DNA of 64,000 nt from Subtercola endophyticus. GTDB taxonomy: Bacteria > Actinomycetota > Actinomycetes > Actinomycetales > Microbacteriaceae. Location: positions 1,054,001 through 1,118,000 of the forward strand of contig NZ_CP087997.1 of NCBI RefSeq assembly GCF_021044565.1, written 5' to 3'. Both the position numbers and the translations under genes were made by a program. Each line of letters starts with the position of its first letter. The first letter of the stretch is position 1. Shown piece by piece: positions 41,889 through 50,389 of this stretch. The notes beneath the pieces were generated by a model. It searched no databases. It was not told the origin of the DNA and worked only from the letters and a program-made list of their open reading frames with translations.

Positions 41889-42593
41889 TTAGGCGACGTA
41901 GATGAAGGAACTCGTTGCGGTGGAGTCGGCGCCTGTTTGGAGGACGCCTGGGGAGACGTTGTTGGTTCCGTCTGTGTCGCCGAGCATGACGGTTTGGTAT
42001 GCGCCGTAGGTGATGAGCTGTATCCCGTTGGGTCGGCCGCCTGGGATGGTTGTTCCGGTGTAGCCTGGCTGACCGATCGGGCCTGTCTTGAGAGTCAGAT
42101 CGATGGTCACTCCAGCGGGGATCTCGGCTGGGAAGGTGATTGCGTTGACGGAGTGAATCTGATTGCTCGTCGAGCTGTAGGAATCGTCGTAGGTGAAGGG
42201 ATATGCCGCTGGGCCGGTGATGGTGAAGGGTTCTGACCATGCGCCGGTGGTGTTGCCGTAGCCGGGTAGCACTTGGATCAGAACGGCGAAGAGGGCGCCG
42301 GCGGGGATGGGGTCTGGTCCGTGGTTGCCGAGCTGGAATGTCGCGGTGAGTGTCGTTCCGGGGTAGTAGGCCGGGGAGCTGTAGGGGTACCCGTTCGACG
42401 GCGGGAGGGTTGTGTCCGGGGGCGTCACGAAGGTGACGTCGGAGAACCAGGCATCCCACGCGGCGGCTGGTGGCGTGGTCGAAGCTGCCGCGGCAGGTGC
42501 TGCGATGGCGATCGCGACGATCGGTGCTGACCAGGCTGCGCCTTTCACGATCGTGCGACGGTCTATGCCTTTTTTCAAGAGTTCTTCGTTCAT
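41889..42593 (-). CDS. Tat-exported protein of unknown function (paralogue of 53297-54049)
   Basis: 234 residues from ATG 42593. The N-terminus has a twin-arginine signal (DRRTIVKGAAWSAP followed by a hydrophobic core and an AAAAS cleavage region). The mature part is rich in Thr, Pro, Gly and Tyr with alternating hydrophobic residues, as in beta-sandwich surface proteins (TLTATFQLGNHGPDPIPAG); no catalytic motif is seen. The signal shares VKGAAWSAP with the protein at 53297-54049, so the two are related at least in their export region. An ATG 19 codons upstream is in frame but would bury the signal. Confidence 0.75.
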   Translation of the reverse strand: MNEELLKKGIDRRTIVKGAAWSAPIVAIAIAAPAAAASTTPPAAAWDAWFSDVTFVTPPDTTLPPSNGYPYSSPAYYPGTTLTATFQLGNHGPDPIPAGALFAVLIQVLPGYGNTTGAWSEPFTITGPAAYPFTYDDSYSSTSNQIHSVNAITFPAEIPAGVTIDLTLKTGPIGQPGYTGTTIPGGRPNGIQLITYGAYQTVMLGDTDGTNNVSPGVLQTGADSTATSSFIYVA

Positions 42594-42690
42594 GTGCTGG
42601 TATCCATTTCGGGTAGAGACGTGTTTTCGGGTGTTGTGGAGTTCAGACACGTCCGCGGCGGAATCCGTGCGCGAGGGTCAGGTCTGAAGA

Positions 42691-42740
42691 GTCGCGTCAC
42701 TAATAAATGAGACGGATGATCGGTCAGAAAGTGACGCGAC
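42691..42740. terminator. Hairpin downstream of the Lrp-type gene
   Basis: GTCGCGTCAC (42691-42700) pairs perfectly over 10 bp with 42731-42740 around a 30-nt AT-richer loop, about 70 nt after the Lrp stop on the minus strand. It may terminate that transcript. The rest of 42594-42808 holds the promoter region of the Tat-protein gene. Confidence 0.45.
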
Positions 42741-42808
42741 CCAAAGCGTGTTCACCCGATAAATCACCCTGATCGCGTTCGATGACAGGCTCGCGCCCGC
42801 CGCGCAGA

Positions 42809-43837
42809 TCAGCCGTGCTCGCGACCCCCGATAGGCACGTTCCCGCCCGTGGCGTAGCCGTCGACGTCGAGCAGATGCCCCATGTGCTTGACCGTGCGGA
42901 GCACCACCGAACGGTCGACGATCACCACACCGGGCATGCGCTCCTCGATCGTGGCCTCGAGCTTCTGCACGTCGCCCAGAGTGCGGAGCCAGACGGACAT
43001 CATCATGTTGCTCGCGCCGATCGTGTTCGCGAGAAACCGCACCTCCTCCATTCGGCCCAGTTGGGCCGCCACCCGCCCCACAGCGCTCCCCGGCACCCGG
43101 AGGAAGTACCAGGCGGCGATGGGCCACGCCGTGCGGGAACGGGCGACATCCACGCGGATGACGAGGTTTCCCGACGCTCGCATCGCCGAGATCGTCTCGC
43201 GCACCTTCCGCACCGGGATGCCCGTCTCGGCGGCGATCGCGGCGGCAGAAACGCGGCCGTCGGCACCGAGCGCCGCCAGGAACGCCGACATCTGTTCGGG
43301 AAGCAGCCGCGGCGCCGGTGCCGTCGAGGGCGAGTCGATCGCCTGAACGGCCGCCACCTCACCGGCGGTGAGGGAGCGCATCCGCCAGTTCCGAGCATCC
43401 GTGATCACCTGGGAGACGATATTGGTTCGCATCGAACGCACGCGGTGCAGAGGCTGCACCCGTTCGAACGTCCACTCGGCCAGCGATTTCAGATCCGCTG
43501 CGCCCAGCGTCACCACGATGTCCCGCCCACCGGCCGTGAGCTCGATCGTGAACGCCTCGCGATCGAGCGCGAGCTCGTCGGCGAGCGCTGTCGTCTCTCC
43601 GGGAGCGCACTCGATCTCCACGAAGGCCAGGGTCGCGCCCACGATGGAATCGCGGTGTCCGGTGACATAGACCAAGCCTTCCGCCCGGAGTCTGTCCCAT
43701 CTCCGGGCGAGCGTGACGGAATCGGCGCCGACGATGGGCGCGAGCGCCGACCAGGAGGCTCGTGGGCTGATCTGGACCGCGTGCACCAGTCGTTCATCGA
43801 TCGGATCAAGCACCGGATGCTGCACGTTCATGATCAT
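42809..43837 (-). CDS. Lrp/AsnC family regulator, double-domain form
   Basis: 342 residues, about twice a standard Lrp. Two winged-helix segments are seen (residues ~10-55, DERLVHAVQISPRASWSALAPIVGADSVTLARRWDRL; ~185-230, FLAALGADGRVSAAAIAAETGIPVRKVRETISAM), each followed by a RAM-like ligand domain (ending near 140 and 320). Such tandem Lrp proteins bind small ligands, often amino acids. It is divergent from the MFS-amidohydrolase operon across 108 bp, so it is the likely regulator of that operon. Confidence 0.88.
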   Translation of the reverse strand: MIMNVQHPVLDPIDERLVHAVQISPRASWSALAPIVGADSVTLARRWDRLRAEGLVYVTGHRDSIVGATLAFVEIECAPGETTALADELALDREAFTIELTAGGRDIVVTLGAADLKSLAEWTFERVQPLHRVRSMRTNIVSQVITDARNWRMRSLTAGEVAAVQAIDSPSTAPAPRLLPEQMSAFLAALGADGRVSAAAIAAETGIPVRKVRETISAMRASGNLVIRVDVARSRTAWPIAAWYFLRVPGSAVGRVAAQLGRMEEVRFLANTIGASNMMMSVWLRTLGDVQKLEATIEERMPGVVIVDRSVVLRTVKHMGHLLDVDGYATGGNVPIGGREHG

Positions 43838-43945
43838 TCGTGTCCCTTTGCTGCATGTCGGACATCCTAATCGGCGGAATCCATAACATCAGAACACATT
43901 TCCGCACACCTTCCGTTTTCCTCCTCGACCCAGGGACGTCTCCTT

Positions 43946-45433
43946 ATGGCATCGACTGCACCAGCCGCATCTGCAAGCAGCACCCGACGCGGTGTCGTCG
44001 GCTTCCTGGTGGTGATGGAGTTCGGCAGCGGGATGCTGCAGGGCTGGTACCCCGTACTGCTCACCGGCATCGGCACCGAATTCAGCGTCAGCGCCGCCCA
44101 GCTCAACTGGGTGAACGTGATCTATCTGCTCACCACCGTTCTGTTCGTGCCGATCGTCGCCAAGCTCGGCGACCGTTACGGCCACAAGCGGATGCTCACT
44201 ATCGCGGCCTCCGTCGTGGCGGCCGGATGCATCATCGTCGCGCTCGCCCCCGACTTCACCTGGCTCCTTGTCGGCCGCGCCCTGCAAGGAGCCCTGGCTT
44301 CCTTTCTGCCGCTCGAATTCGCCATCGTGCGCGACCGCGACGAGAAGAGGGCGGGCCGCTCGATCGGCAAGCTGATCGGCGCGCTCACCTTCGGCGGCGC
44401 CGTGGGGTCGCTGTCGGCCGGCATCCTCTACTCCGTCATCGGCTCGCTGCGGCCGGTGCTCTGGGTTCCCGCCGTGTTCCTCACCCTCTGCGTGCCGGTC
44501 GTCGCCTTCCTGGTGCCCGAGTCGAAATCCCGGGCGCACGGCCGCATCGACTGGCTGGGGGCGGGCCTGCTCGGAGTCGGACTGCTGATCGCCCTCGTCG
44601 GTATCTCGAACGCGGCCACCTGGGGCTGGGGCAACCCCATCACCTGGGCCGCGATCCTCGGCGGCATTGCCTTGCTGTTCATCTGGCTGCAGGTGGAACG
44701 ACGCGTGAAGGCGCCCCTGATCGACATCGGATTCCTGCGGCACGGCGGCGTGGGCCTGCCCCTGGTCATGGCCGTGCTGCTCGGCGCCCAGTTGTTCGGC
44801 AGCCAGACTGCGTCGATGCTCTACCTGCTCACCGACCCGGCCGTGGCCGGATTCGGACTGGGCGTGCCCGCCGGAGCCGTGGGCGTGATCGCCTTGGTGG
44901 CGGCCCTGTCGATGTTCGTGGCCTCCGTCTTGTCGGATCGCATCGTGCGGCGGATCGGCATCCGTGCGACCCTCCTCGTGGGCGGCTCGCTCACGACGCT
45001 CGGCTTCCTGGTGCTGATTTTCGCAGCGGCATCGTTCCCCGCTGTGCTGGTGTCTCTGGTGGTGTCGGGCCTCGGCAACGGGCTCCTGATCTCGGTGCTG
45101 GCGACCCTCATCGTGAACCGCGCGCCCGCCGATTCGGTGGGCATCGCCTCGGCCATGTACAACACCTCCCGCACGGTGGCCGGAGCGGTGGCGGGAGCGG
45201 TCTTCGCCCTCGTGATGGCGAGCTTCGTGGTGACCATCGGCACCGGCGAGGCCCAGACCACGGTCACCTCCTTCACCGGCTACCTCGTGGTGTGGATCAT
45301 CTGTGCCGCCGCCACGCTCGCCCTGGTCGTGGTGGCCTGGCTCTTCACGTCTTCGCCCGCTCCGACCGAGACCATCCGAACCACAACGACCGAACCGACG
45401 ACATCCGACATCGAACTGAGAGAAACCCGATGA
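43946..45433 (+). CDS. MFS transporter, 14-helix (DHA2-like)
   Basis: 495 residues with fourteen predicted membrane helices. The first cytoplasmic loop has AKLGDRYGHKRML, the MFS motif A (G-x3-D-R-x-G-x-K/R), and DWLGAGLLGVGLLIALVG is typical of the DHA2 drug/H+ antiporter branch. The stop overlaps the ATG of the M20 hydrolase (ATGA). Coupling to a hydrolase suggests that it moves an N-acylated or peptide-like compound. Whether it imports or exports cannot be told. Confidence 0.9.
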   Translation: MASTAPAASASSTRRGVVGFLVVMEFGSGMLQGWYPVLLTGIGTEFSVSAAQLNWVNVIYLLTTVLFVPIVAKLGDRYGHKRMLTIAASVVAAGCIIVALAPDFTWLLVGRALQGALASFLPLEFAIVRDRDEKRAGRSIGKLIGALTFGGAVGSLSAGILYSVIGSLRPVLWVPAVFLTLCVPVVAFLVPESKSRAHGRIDWLGAGLLGVGLLIALVGISNAATWGWGNPITWAAILGGIALLFIWLQVERRVKAPLIDIGFLRHGGVGLPLVMAVLLGAQLFGSQTASMLYLLTDPAVAGFGLGVPAGAVGVIALVAALSMFVASVLSDRIVRRIGIRATLLVGGSLTTLGFLVLIFAAASFPAVLVSLVVSGLGNGLLISVLATLIVNRAPADSVGIASAMYNTSRTVAGAVAGAVFALVMASFVVTIGTGEAQTTVTSFTGYLVVWIICAAATLALVVVAWLFTSSPAPTETIRTTTTEPTTSDIELRETR

Positions 45434-46683
45434 CCCTGACCGATCCCACCCCGACCACTCCCGCGACGACAGCCCCGACTTCGGCGGCACTGCGCGCCGG
45501 TTCGTTCTTCGACGACGCCCAGAGGCTGCTGCCCGACCTGGTGCGCCTGCGACGCAGCATCCACGCCGATCCCGAGGTCGGCCTCGATCTGCCGCGCACC
45601 CAGCGGCGCGTGCTCGACGCTCTCGGCGGCCTCGGGCTCGAGATCAGCACCGGCATCCGCACGACCTCGGTGATCGCCGTGCTGCGGGGCGGACGCCCCG
45701 GCCCTGTCGTGCTCCTGCGCGGCGACATGGATGCACTCCCCGTCGTGGAGCAGACAGGGCTCGAGTTCGCCTCCACCAATGGCGCCATGCACGCGTGCGG
45801 GCACGACCTGCACACTGCGGCGCTGGTGGGCGCCGCACGACTCCTGGCCGACCGGCGGGAGGAACTCGCCGGAGACGTGCTCTTCATGTTCCAGCCCGGA
45901 GAGGAGGGTGCCGGCGGCGCCCAGGTGATGCTCGAGGAGGGCCTGCTCGACGCGGCCGGGCAGAAGCCGATCGCTGCCTACGCCCTGCACGTCGGGCCCG
46001 GTCCGCGCGGCCTCTTCGCCACGAAGCCGGGGGCGTTCATGGCTGGCTCCAGCGAGCTGAGGGTGGCGGTGCAGGGGCGTGGCGGCCACGGTTCCCAGCC
46101 GCAAGCGGCTCTCGACCCGGTGCCGGTTGCCGCCGAGATCGTGCTCGCACTGCAGACCTTCGCGACCCGACGGTTCAACGCCTTCGATCCGGTGGTGATC
46201 ACGGTCACCCAGCTCAACGCAGGATCGGAGGCGATCAACGTGATCCCCGAGACCGCGACGCTGGCGGCCACCATCCGCACCATCTCGGCGGCCTCGGTCG
46301 AGGTGATGCAGGCGGAGCTGCCGCGACTGATCGGCGGCATCGCCGAGGCCCACGGATGCAGTGCGACCGTCGAGTTCGAGGTGCACTACCCGGTTGCCGT
46401 CAACGACCCGGCCACGACGGCCGGCACCGTCGAGGTGCTGCGGGAGGTGTTCGGTGACCAGCGGGTGATTGTCGCTCCCACTCCGGCTATGTCGTCGGAG
46501 GACTTCGCCTACGTGCTCGACGAGGTGCCGGGGAGCTATGTGTTCCTCTTGGCGAGCCCGGCGGGTCTGGAGGCGTCACCGGAGATCAACCACTCGCCCC
46601 GCGTGATGTTCGATGACGCCGTTCTCGCCGACGCGGCCACTGCTCTCGCCCAACTCGCCTGGAGCAAGCTCGGCACCGCCTGA
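45430..46683 (+). CDS. M20 family (M20D) amidohydrolase
   Basis: 417 residues. Di-metal hydrolase of the hippurate hydrolase / N-acyl-amino-acid or IAA-amino-acid hydrolase group. RSIHADPEVGLDLPRTQ, VVLLRGDMDALPV, MHACGHDLHTAALVGAA (metal-ligand Cys123, His125) and FQPGEEGAGGAQVML (Glu158/159) are all intact; the lid domain contains GRGGHGSQPQAALDPV. MSSEDFAYV near the end provides the last ligand region. No signal peptide, so substrates are imported first. Coupled to the MFS gene and likely controlled by the divergent Lrp regulator. Confidence 0.92.
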   Translation: MTLTDPTPTTPATTAPTSAALRAGSFFDDAQRLLPDLVRLRRSIHADPEVGLDLPRTQRRVLDALGGLGLEISTGIRTTSVIAVLRGGRPGPVVLLRGDMDALPVVEQTGLEFASTNGAMHACGHDLHTAALVGAARLLADRREELAGDVLFMFQPGEEGAGGAQVMLEEGLLDAAGQKPIAAYALHVGPGPRGLFATKPGAFMAGSSELRVAVQGRGGHGSQPQAALDPVPVAAEIVLALQTFATRRFNAFDPVVITVTQLNAGSEAINVIPETATLAATIRTISAASVEVMQAELPRLIGGIAEAHGCSATVEFEVHYPVAVNDPATTAGTVEVLREVFGDQRVIVAPTPAMSSEDFAYVLDEVPGSYVFLLASPAGLEASPEINHSPRVMFDDAVLADAATALAQLAWSKLGTA

Positions 46684-46719
46684 ACGGACCGGGCGGTAGC
46701 TCGTTGCCGCCCGACGGCA

Positions 46720-46771
46720 GATCATCGTGGGCGACGTTCTGCGGCCGACGTCTCGGCGTGCCACGATGATC
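46720..46771. terminator. Hairpin downstream of the M20 gene
   Basis: GATCATCGTGG (46720-46730) pairs over 11 bp with 46761-46771, with a 30-nt loop, 37 nt after the stop. Probable terminator. Confidence 0.5.
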
Positions 46772-46826
46772 GGCGCTGGCGCAGTAATTTCCGCCGTCGT
46801 AATACGGGGCGTTCATCTCGGCGATG

Positions 46827-46866
46827 CCGAAAGGCGATCCGGCTGACCGAAAGGCGACCCGGCTGA
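46827..46866. repeat. Two tandem 20-bp repeats upstream of the TetR gene
   Basis: CCGAAAGGCGATCCGGCTGA at 46827-46846 is repeated with one change at 46847-46866, and a third copy begins and degrades. It lies in the ~290-bp gap between the M20 and TetR genes, which otherwise holds a hairpin and a probable operator. Confidence 0.7.
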
Positions 46867-46914
46867 CCGAGAGGCCCTCGGCATGATCCGGCTACCGAAC
46901 GCAATCGAATCACC

Positions 46915-46934
46915 TAAGAGACACGTGTTTGTTA
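46915..46934. promoter_or_regulatory. Candidate TetR operator
   Basis: TAAGAGACACGTGTTTGTTA is a 20-bp imperfect palindrome (16 of 20 positions symmetric) with an ACACGTGT core, about 48 nt before the TetR start. TetR-type repressors usually bind palindromes of this size next to their own gene. Confidence 0.5.
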
Positions 46935-46982
46935 ATGGGCGATTCCGGCGTAGGATCTCACCGGAAGGAAGGCGAGGTGGAG

Positions 46983-47624
46983 ATGTCGGCACGCGCAGCA
47001 ATGGTGGAGAACGACGATCCACGGGCAGTGCGAACCCGGCAGAGGCTGACGGTGGCCTATCGCGACCTCGTCGCAGGCGGTGCCGCTCCGAAGAGTGTGA
47101 GCGACGTCACGGCGCGGGCGAAAGTGAACAGGCCGACCTTCTATGCGCATTTCGCGAACATCGACGAGCTCGCTCTCTATTCGCTGGATTCGTTCCTCGC
47201 TGAGCTGGTGGAACGCGACCGCATCATCCGCGAGCAGTTGTCGGCCACAGCGGCCGTCCGTGCATCCATGAGCGAGTTCGTGGCGCACGTAGAAAAGGAG
47301 CGAGCCACGTACAGCCACGTGCTCGACATTCGAAGCGGCGGAGTCGCTTATGCCAGCATCGTGGAGTTGCTCACGTCGACGTATCGAAACCTGTTCGCCG
47401 AGATCGCAGTCGACGCTCAGCCCGTCGTCTTAGAGATGACGGCACGATTCACGGCCGCCGGCATTTGTGGTGCACTCGCTGCCTGGCTCGCCGACGACCC
47501 TCAGTCGCTGTCGGCGGAGGGTGTGGTCGATCGACTTCTGACACTTCTACCCGACTGGGCGACTTCTTCCGCGGCATCCGCAGCGGATCCTGATCGCGAA
47601 CCGCGATCGACATCAGGAAAGTAG
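46983..47624 (+). CDS. TetR/AcrR family transcriptional regulator
   Basis: 213 residues from ATG 46983; a GTG two codons earlier has better spacing to AGGAAGG and may be the true start. The helix-turn-helix is VSDVTARAKVNRPTFYAHFANIDELALY (residues ~35-65), followed by an all-helical ligand domain. Its stop is 11 nt before the first SDR gene, so regulator and oxidoreductases share a transcript. It likely senses the substrate or product of the cluster. Confidence 0.9.
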   Translation: MSARAAMVENDDPRAVRTRQRLTVAYRDLVAGGAAPKSVSDVTARAKVNRPTFYAHFANIDELALYSLDSFLAELVERDRIIREQLSATAAVRASMSEFVAHVEKERATYSHVLDIRSGGVAYASIVELLTSTYRNLFAEIAVDAQPVVLEMTARFTAAGICGALAAWLADDPQSLSAEGVVDRLLTLLPDWATSSAASAADPDREPRSTSGK

Positions 47625-47635
47625 GAAATACCGCA

Positions 47636-48385
47636 ATGGGAAAACTCGAGGGCAAGGTCGCCGTCATCACCGGGGGAGCCAGCGGAATGGGAGCCGCGCA
47701 CGCCAAGGTCTTGCATGACGAAGGCGCAAAGGTCGTGATCACCGACGTTCAAGACAACGAGGGAGAAGCTCTTGCCCTGGAGATCGGGGCGGGTTCTGTG
47801 TACCTGCACCACGACGTCACCGACCCTGAATCGTGGGCTTCCTTGGTCGCACAGGTGACCGAAACATTCGGGCCGATCACGATTCTCGTGAACAACGCCG
47901 GGGTCGCCGGTCCAGAGGCGACCACCGTCAGCATGACGTCCGACGCGTACCTGAAGACGATTGCGGTCGATCAGCACGGCGTCTTTTTCGGCATGCAGGC
48001 CGTTATTCCGGGAATGGTCTCGGCCGGAGGCGGATCGATCATCAACATCTCTTCGGTCGCCGGATTCGCCCATGTTGTGGGAGTTCCGAACCCTGCCTAC
48101 ACGGCAGCAAAGTTCGCGGTTCGAGGGCTCACGAAGGCGGCGGCGGCCGAATTCGGCCCAGACAAAGTGCGTGTCAATTCGATTCATCCCGGTACCGTGC
48201 TGACGCCGATGGTCGCGGCATCGGTGCCGGAGCACGTCTTGACTCAGGTCACTTCGACTGTTCCGCTTCGTCGGGCCGCGCAGCCAGAAGAGATCTCTCA
48301 GCTCGTCGTCTTTCTCGCCTCCGACGACGCCGCGTTCATCACGGGAGCCGAGCACGTCATCGATGGCGGTCAGCTCGCCGTCTGA
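47636..48385 (+). CDS. SDR family oxidoreductase
   Basis: 249 residues, classical short-chain dehydrogenase. The cofactor motif is TGGASGMG, followed by NNAGV, the catalytic Ser in INISSVAGF and PAYTAAKFAVRG (YxxxK). An acidic residue after the second strand (VITDVQ) favours NAD(H). Closest in pattern to hydroxysteroid / secondary alcohol dehydrogenases of actinobacteria. Member of the TetR-SDR-MDR-SDR cluster. Confidence 0.92.
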   Translation: MGKLEGKVAVITGGASGMGAAHAKVLHDEGAKVVITDVQDNEGEALALEIGAGSVYLHHDVTDPESWASLVAQVTETFGPITILVNNAGVAGPEATTVSMTSDAYLKTIAVDQHGVFFGMQAVIPGMVSAGGGSIINISSVAGFAHVVGVPNPAYTAAKFAVRGLTKAAAAEFGPDKVRVNSIHPGTVLTPMVAASVPEHVLTQVTSTVPLRRAAQPEEISQLVVFLASDDAAFITGAEHVIDGGQLAV

Positions 48386-48472
48386 GCGTCGAGACTGCCG
48401 AACATCCCGTTCGGCCCTAGGCCCTGCACTCCGTGGGGCCCGATTCAGTGCAACGAAGTGTTAGGAAGCATC

Positions 48473-49420
48473 ATGCAAGCCTGGAGAAAAATGGAAGCCG
48501 GCGGAGGCCTGGTTCTCGAGAACGTGCCGGAGCCCGTGGCCGGTGCCGGAGAAGTCGTGGTCGACGTCGTGAACGTCGGCCTGTGCCACAGCGATGTCGG
48601 CATCGTCGAAGGCCCGGGGGAGGCCTGGGTGTCGCAGATACCGATCACGCTGGGCCACGAAGTCGCCGGAACCATCTCTTCCCTCGGCGCGGGAGTGACC
48701 GATTTCGCCGTCGGTGACAAGGTGTCGATTCTCTGCTTGGACTTCGACAATTGTCCCGGCATCTCTCGCGATGGAGGGTATGCCGCGAAGACCATCGGCC
48801 GGGCCGACAGTCTGGTGAGGATTCCCGACGGCATCTCTTTCGCGCAAGCAGCGGTCGGAACAGACGCGGGCATGACGTCGCACCACGCCGTGAAGGTAGC
48901 CGCAGGAGTGACGGAAGGCACCCGACTCGGAATCATCGGACTCGGTGGGCTCGGTGCCCTGGGCGCCCGCATCGGTGTTCTCCTCGGGGCAGGTGTGTAC
49001 GCGGCAGAACCCCGAGAAGAAGCACGAGAAGCCGCCGCCGCCCTCGGCATCATCGAAACCTTCGAAGACGCATCCGGATTCGCCGGCCTGAACCTCGACG
49101 TCATCATCGACTTCGCCGGATTCGGAACCACCACGGCGCAAGCGATCGAGACGGTTCGCCGGCGCGGCCGCGTGGTGCAGGTAGGCCTCGGAAAGCTCGA
49201 ATCGTTGATCTCCACCAACACGATCGTCACCAATGAGATCACCCTCGTCGGATCTGTCGGCGGGGTTCGAGAAGACGTTGAGGCGGTGTACGCCCTGATG
49301 GCTGAAAAAGGGCTCGAATCCGCGGTCGAGATGATCTCCTTCGACGGCATCGGAGCCGGCATCGAGAGACTGCAGGCCGGAGATGTGCGTGGCCGCCTCG
49401 TCGCCGCCGTGCGCGAATAG
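48473..49420 (+). CDS. Medium-chain (zinc-type) alcohol dehydrogenase lacking the structural zinc lobe
   Basis: 315 residues, shorter than the usual ~345. The catalytic zinc region is present (GLCHSD, LGHEVAGTI), and the Rossmann motif is IIGLGGLGALGA. The loop that normally holds four Cys for the structural zinc is replaced by a short segment (SILCLDFDNCPGISRDGGYA) with only two Cys, which accounts for the shorter length. ATG 48473 has TAGGAAG 5 nt upstream; a GTG five codons earlier is possible. A small dyad (GCCGAAC/GTTCGGC) lies in the gap before it. Flanked by two SDR genes, so a multi-step alcohol/ketone pathway is likely. Confidence 0.88.
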   Translation: MQAWRKMEAGGGLVLENVPEPVAGAGEVVVDVVNVGLCHSDVGIVEGPGEAWVSQIPITLGHEVAGTISSLGAGVTDFAVGDKVSILCLDFDNCPGISRDGGYAAKTIGRADSLVRIPDGISFAQAAVGTDAGMTSHHAVKVAAGVTEGTRLGIIGLGGLGALGARIGVLLGAGVYAAEPREEAREAAAALGIIETFEDASGFAGLNLDVIIDFAGFGTTTAQAIETVRRRGRVVQVGLGKLESLISTNTIVTNEITLVGSVGGVREDVEAVYALMAEKGLESAVEMISFDGIGAGIERLQAGDVRGRLVAAVRE

Positions 49421-49440
49421 CGTACTCACCCGCCTGAATC

Positions 49441-49480
49441 CGCGCCTACGGGCGCGCACGACTACGCGCCTTCGGGCGCG
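49441..49480 (+). promoter_or_regulatory. Twin UNCG-tetraloop hairpins between the alcohol dehydrogenase and SDR genes
   Basis: CGCGCC-TACG-GGCGCG (49441-49456) and CGCGCC-TTCG-GGCGCG (49465-49480) are two identical 6-bp stems closed by UACG and UUCG loops, both members of the unusually stable UNCG class. They may protect or separate the mRNA segments. No U tract follows. Confidence 0.6.
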
Positions 49481-49507
49481 CACCACAAAAGGAAAGAAGG
49501 AAGAACA

Positions 49508-50263
49508 ATGGGACGTTTAGACGGAAAAGTCGCCCTTATCACGGGCGCCGCAAAAGGCATGGGTGCCCGGCACGCTGAAGTCTTCGTGCGGGAAGGGGCC
49601 AAAGTCATCGTCGCCGATCTCGACGTCGATGCCGGCACCGCCCTGGTCGAACGGCTCGGAGAAGCGGCCATCTTCGCGAGGCTCGATGTCACCGACCCCG
49701 GGTCGTGGGCATCCGTCGTGGCCGACGCCACCGAGCGTCTCGGCCACATCGATGTGCTCGTCAACAACGCGGGAGTCTCGGGAACGGCGACGCAGACGGC
49801 GGAGCTGACGGATCGGGAGTGGGACACCACGATCAACATCGACCTGAACGGCACCTTCTATGGTGTGCGGGCGGTCATCCCGCAGATGATCGAGAACGGT
49901 GGCGGATCCATCGTCAACATCTCTTCCGCTGCGGGGCTCGTCGGCACAGCCGGGGTCAACGTCGGCTACGTGGCGGCGAAATTCGCGGTACGAGGCATCG
50001 CAAAACAGGTCGCAATCGAATACGGCGGGCAGGGCATCCGTGCAAACTCGGTGCACCCTGGCGCGGTTCGTACCGACATGACGCAGGCGCTCATCGATCA
50101 GCTCGGGCCAGAATGGGAAGAGGGGTTCTACTCCGGCGTGCCCATGCACCGCATCGCGGAACTCGATGAAGTTTCGAACGCCGTGCTGTTCCTCGCCTCA
50201 GACGAATCCTCGTTCATCACGGGCACCGAACTCGTCGTCGACGGCGGTCTCGTCGCGCAATAG
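49508..50263 (+). CDS. SDR family oxidoreductase (cyclopentanol/hydroxysteroid dehydrogenase-like)
   Basis: 251 residues, classical SDR. TGAAKGMGARHAEVF is the cofactor loop, then NNAGVSG, INISSAAG-type Ser strand (VNISSAAGL) and VGYVAAKFAVRG (YxxxK). Asp in IVADLD favours NAD(H). It is paralogous to the SDR at 47636. A GGAAAGAAGGAAG ribosome binding region precedes the ATG. Last gene of the cluster; the 126-bp gap after it shows no feature. Confidence 0.92.
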   Translation: MGRLDGKVALITGAAKGMGARHAEVFVREGAKVIVADLDVDAGTALVERLGEAAIFARLDVTDPGSWASVVADATERLGHIDVLVNNAGVSGTATQTAELTDREWDTTINIDLNGTFYGVRAVIPQMIENGGGSIVNISSAAGLVGTAGVNVGYVAAKFAVRGIAKQVAIEYGGQGIRANSVHPGAVRTDMTQALIDQLGPEWEEGFYSGVPMHRIAELDEVSNAVLFLASDESSFITGTELVVDGGLVAQ

Positions 50264-50389
50264 CGCGCTGACGCACTCACCCTGGACTCGGTTTCGCGGC
50301 AGGCGCTCACCTATTCGTCGGCGCACTATCCGCGACCGTCGTGCTGGACCCGGCCTGGTCGGTCGGGTCTGGCGGGTCGGGTGGCTCAC

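Noticed and set aside
41188..41892. 234-codon plus-strand ORF across the NmrA relic
   Set aside because: No recognisable protein; the minus strand of the same DNA shows clear NmrA-type similarity, and the end after 41760 has no support as a gene.
43840..46683. Long open frame from 43840 through the MFS gene into the M20 hydrolase
   Set aside because: Only the part from ATG 45430 has the M20 signature; the first half is an out-of-frame shadow of the MFS gene.
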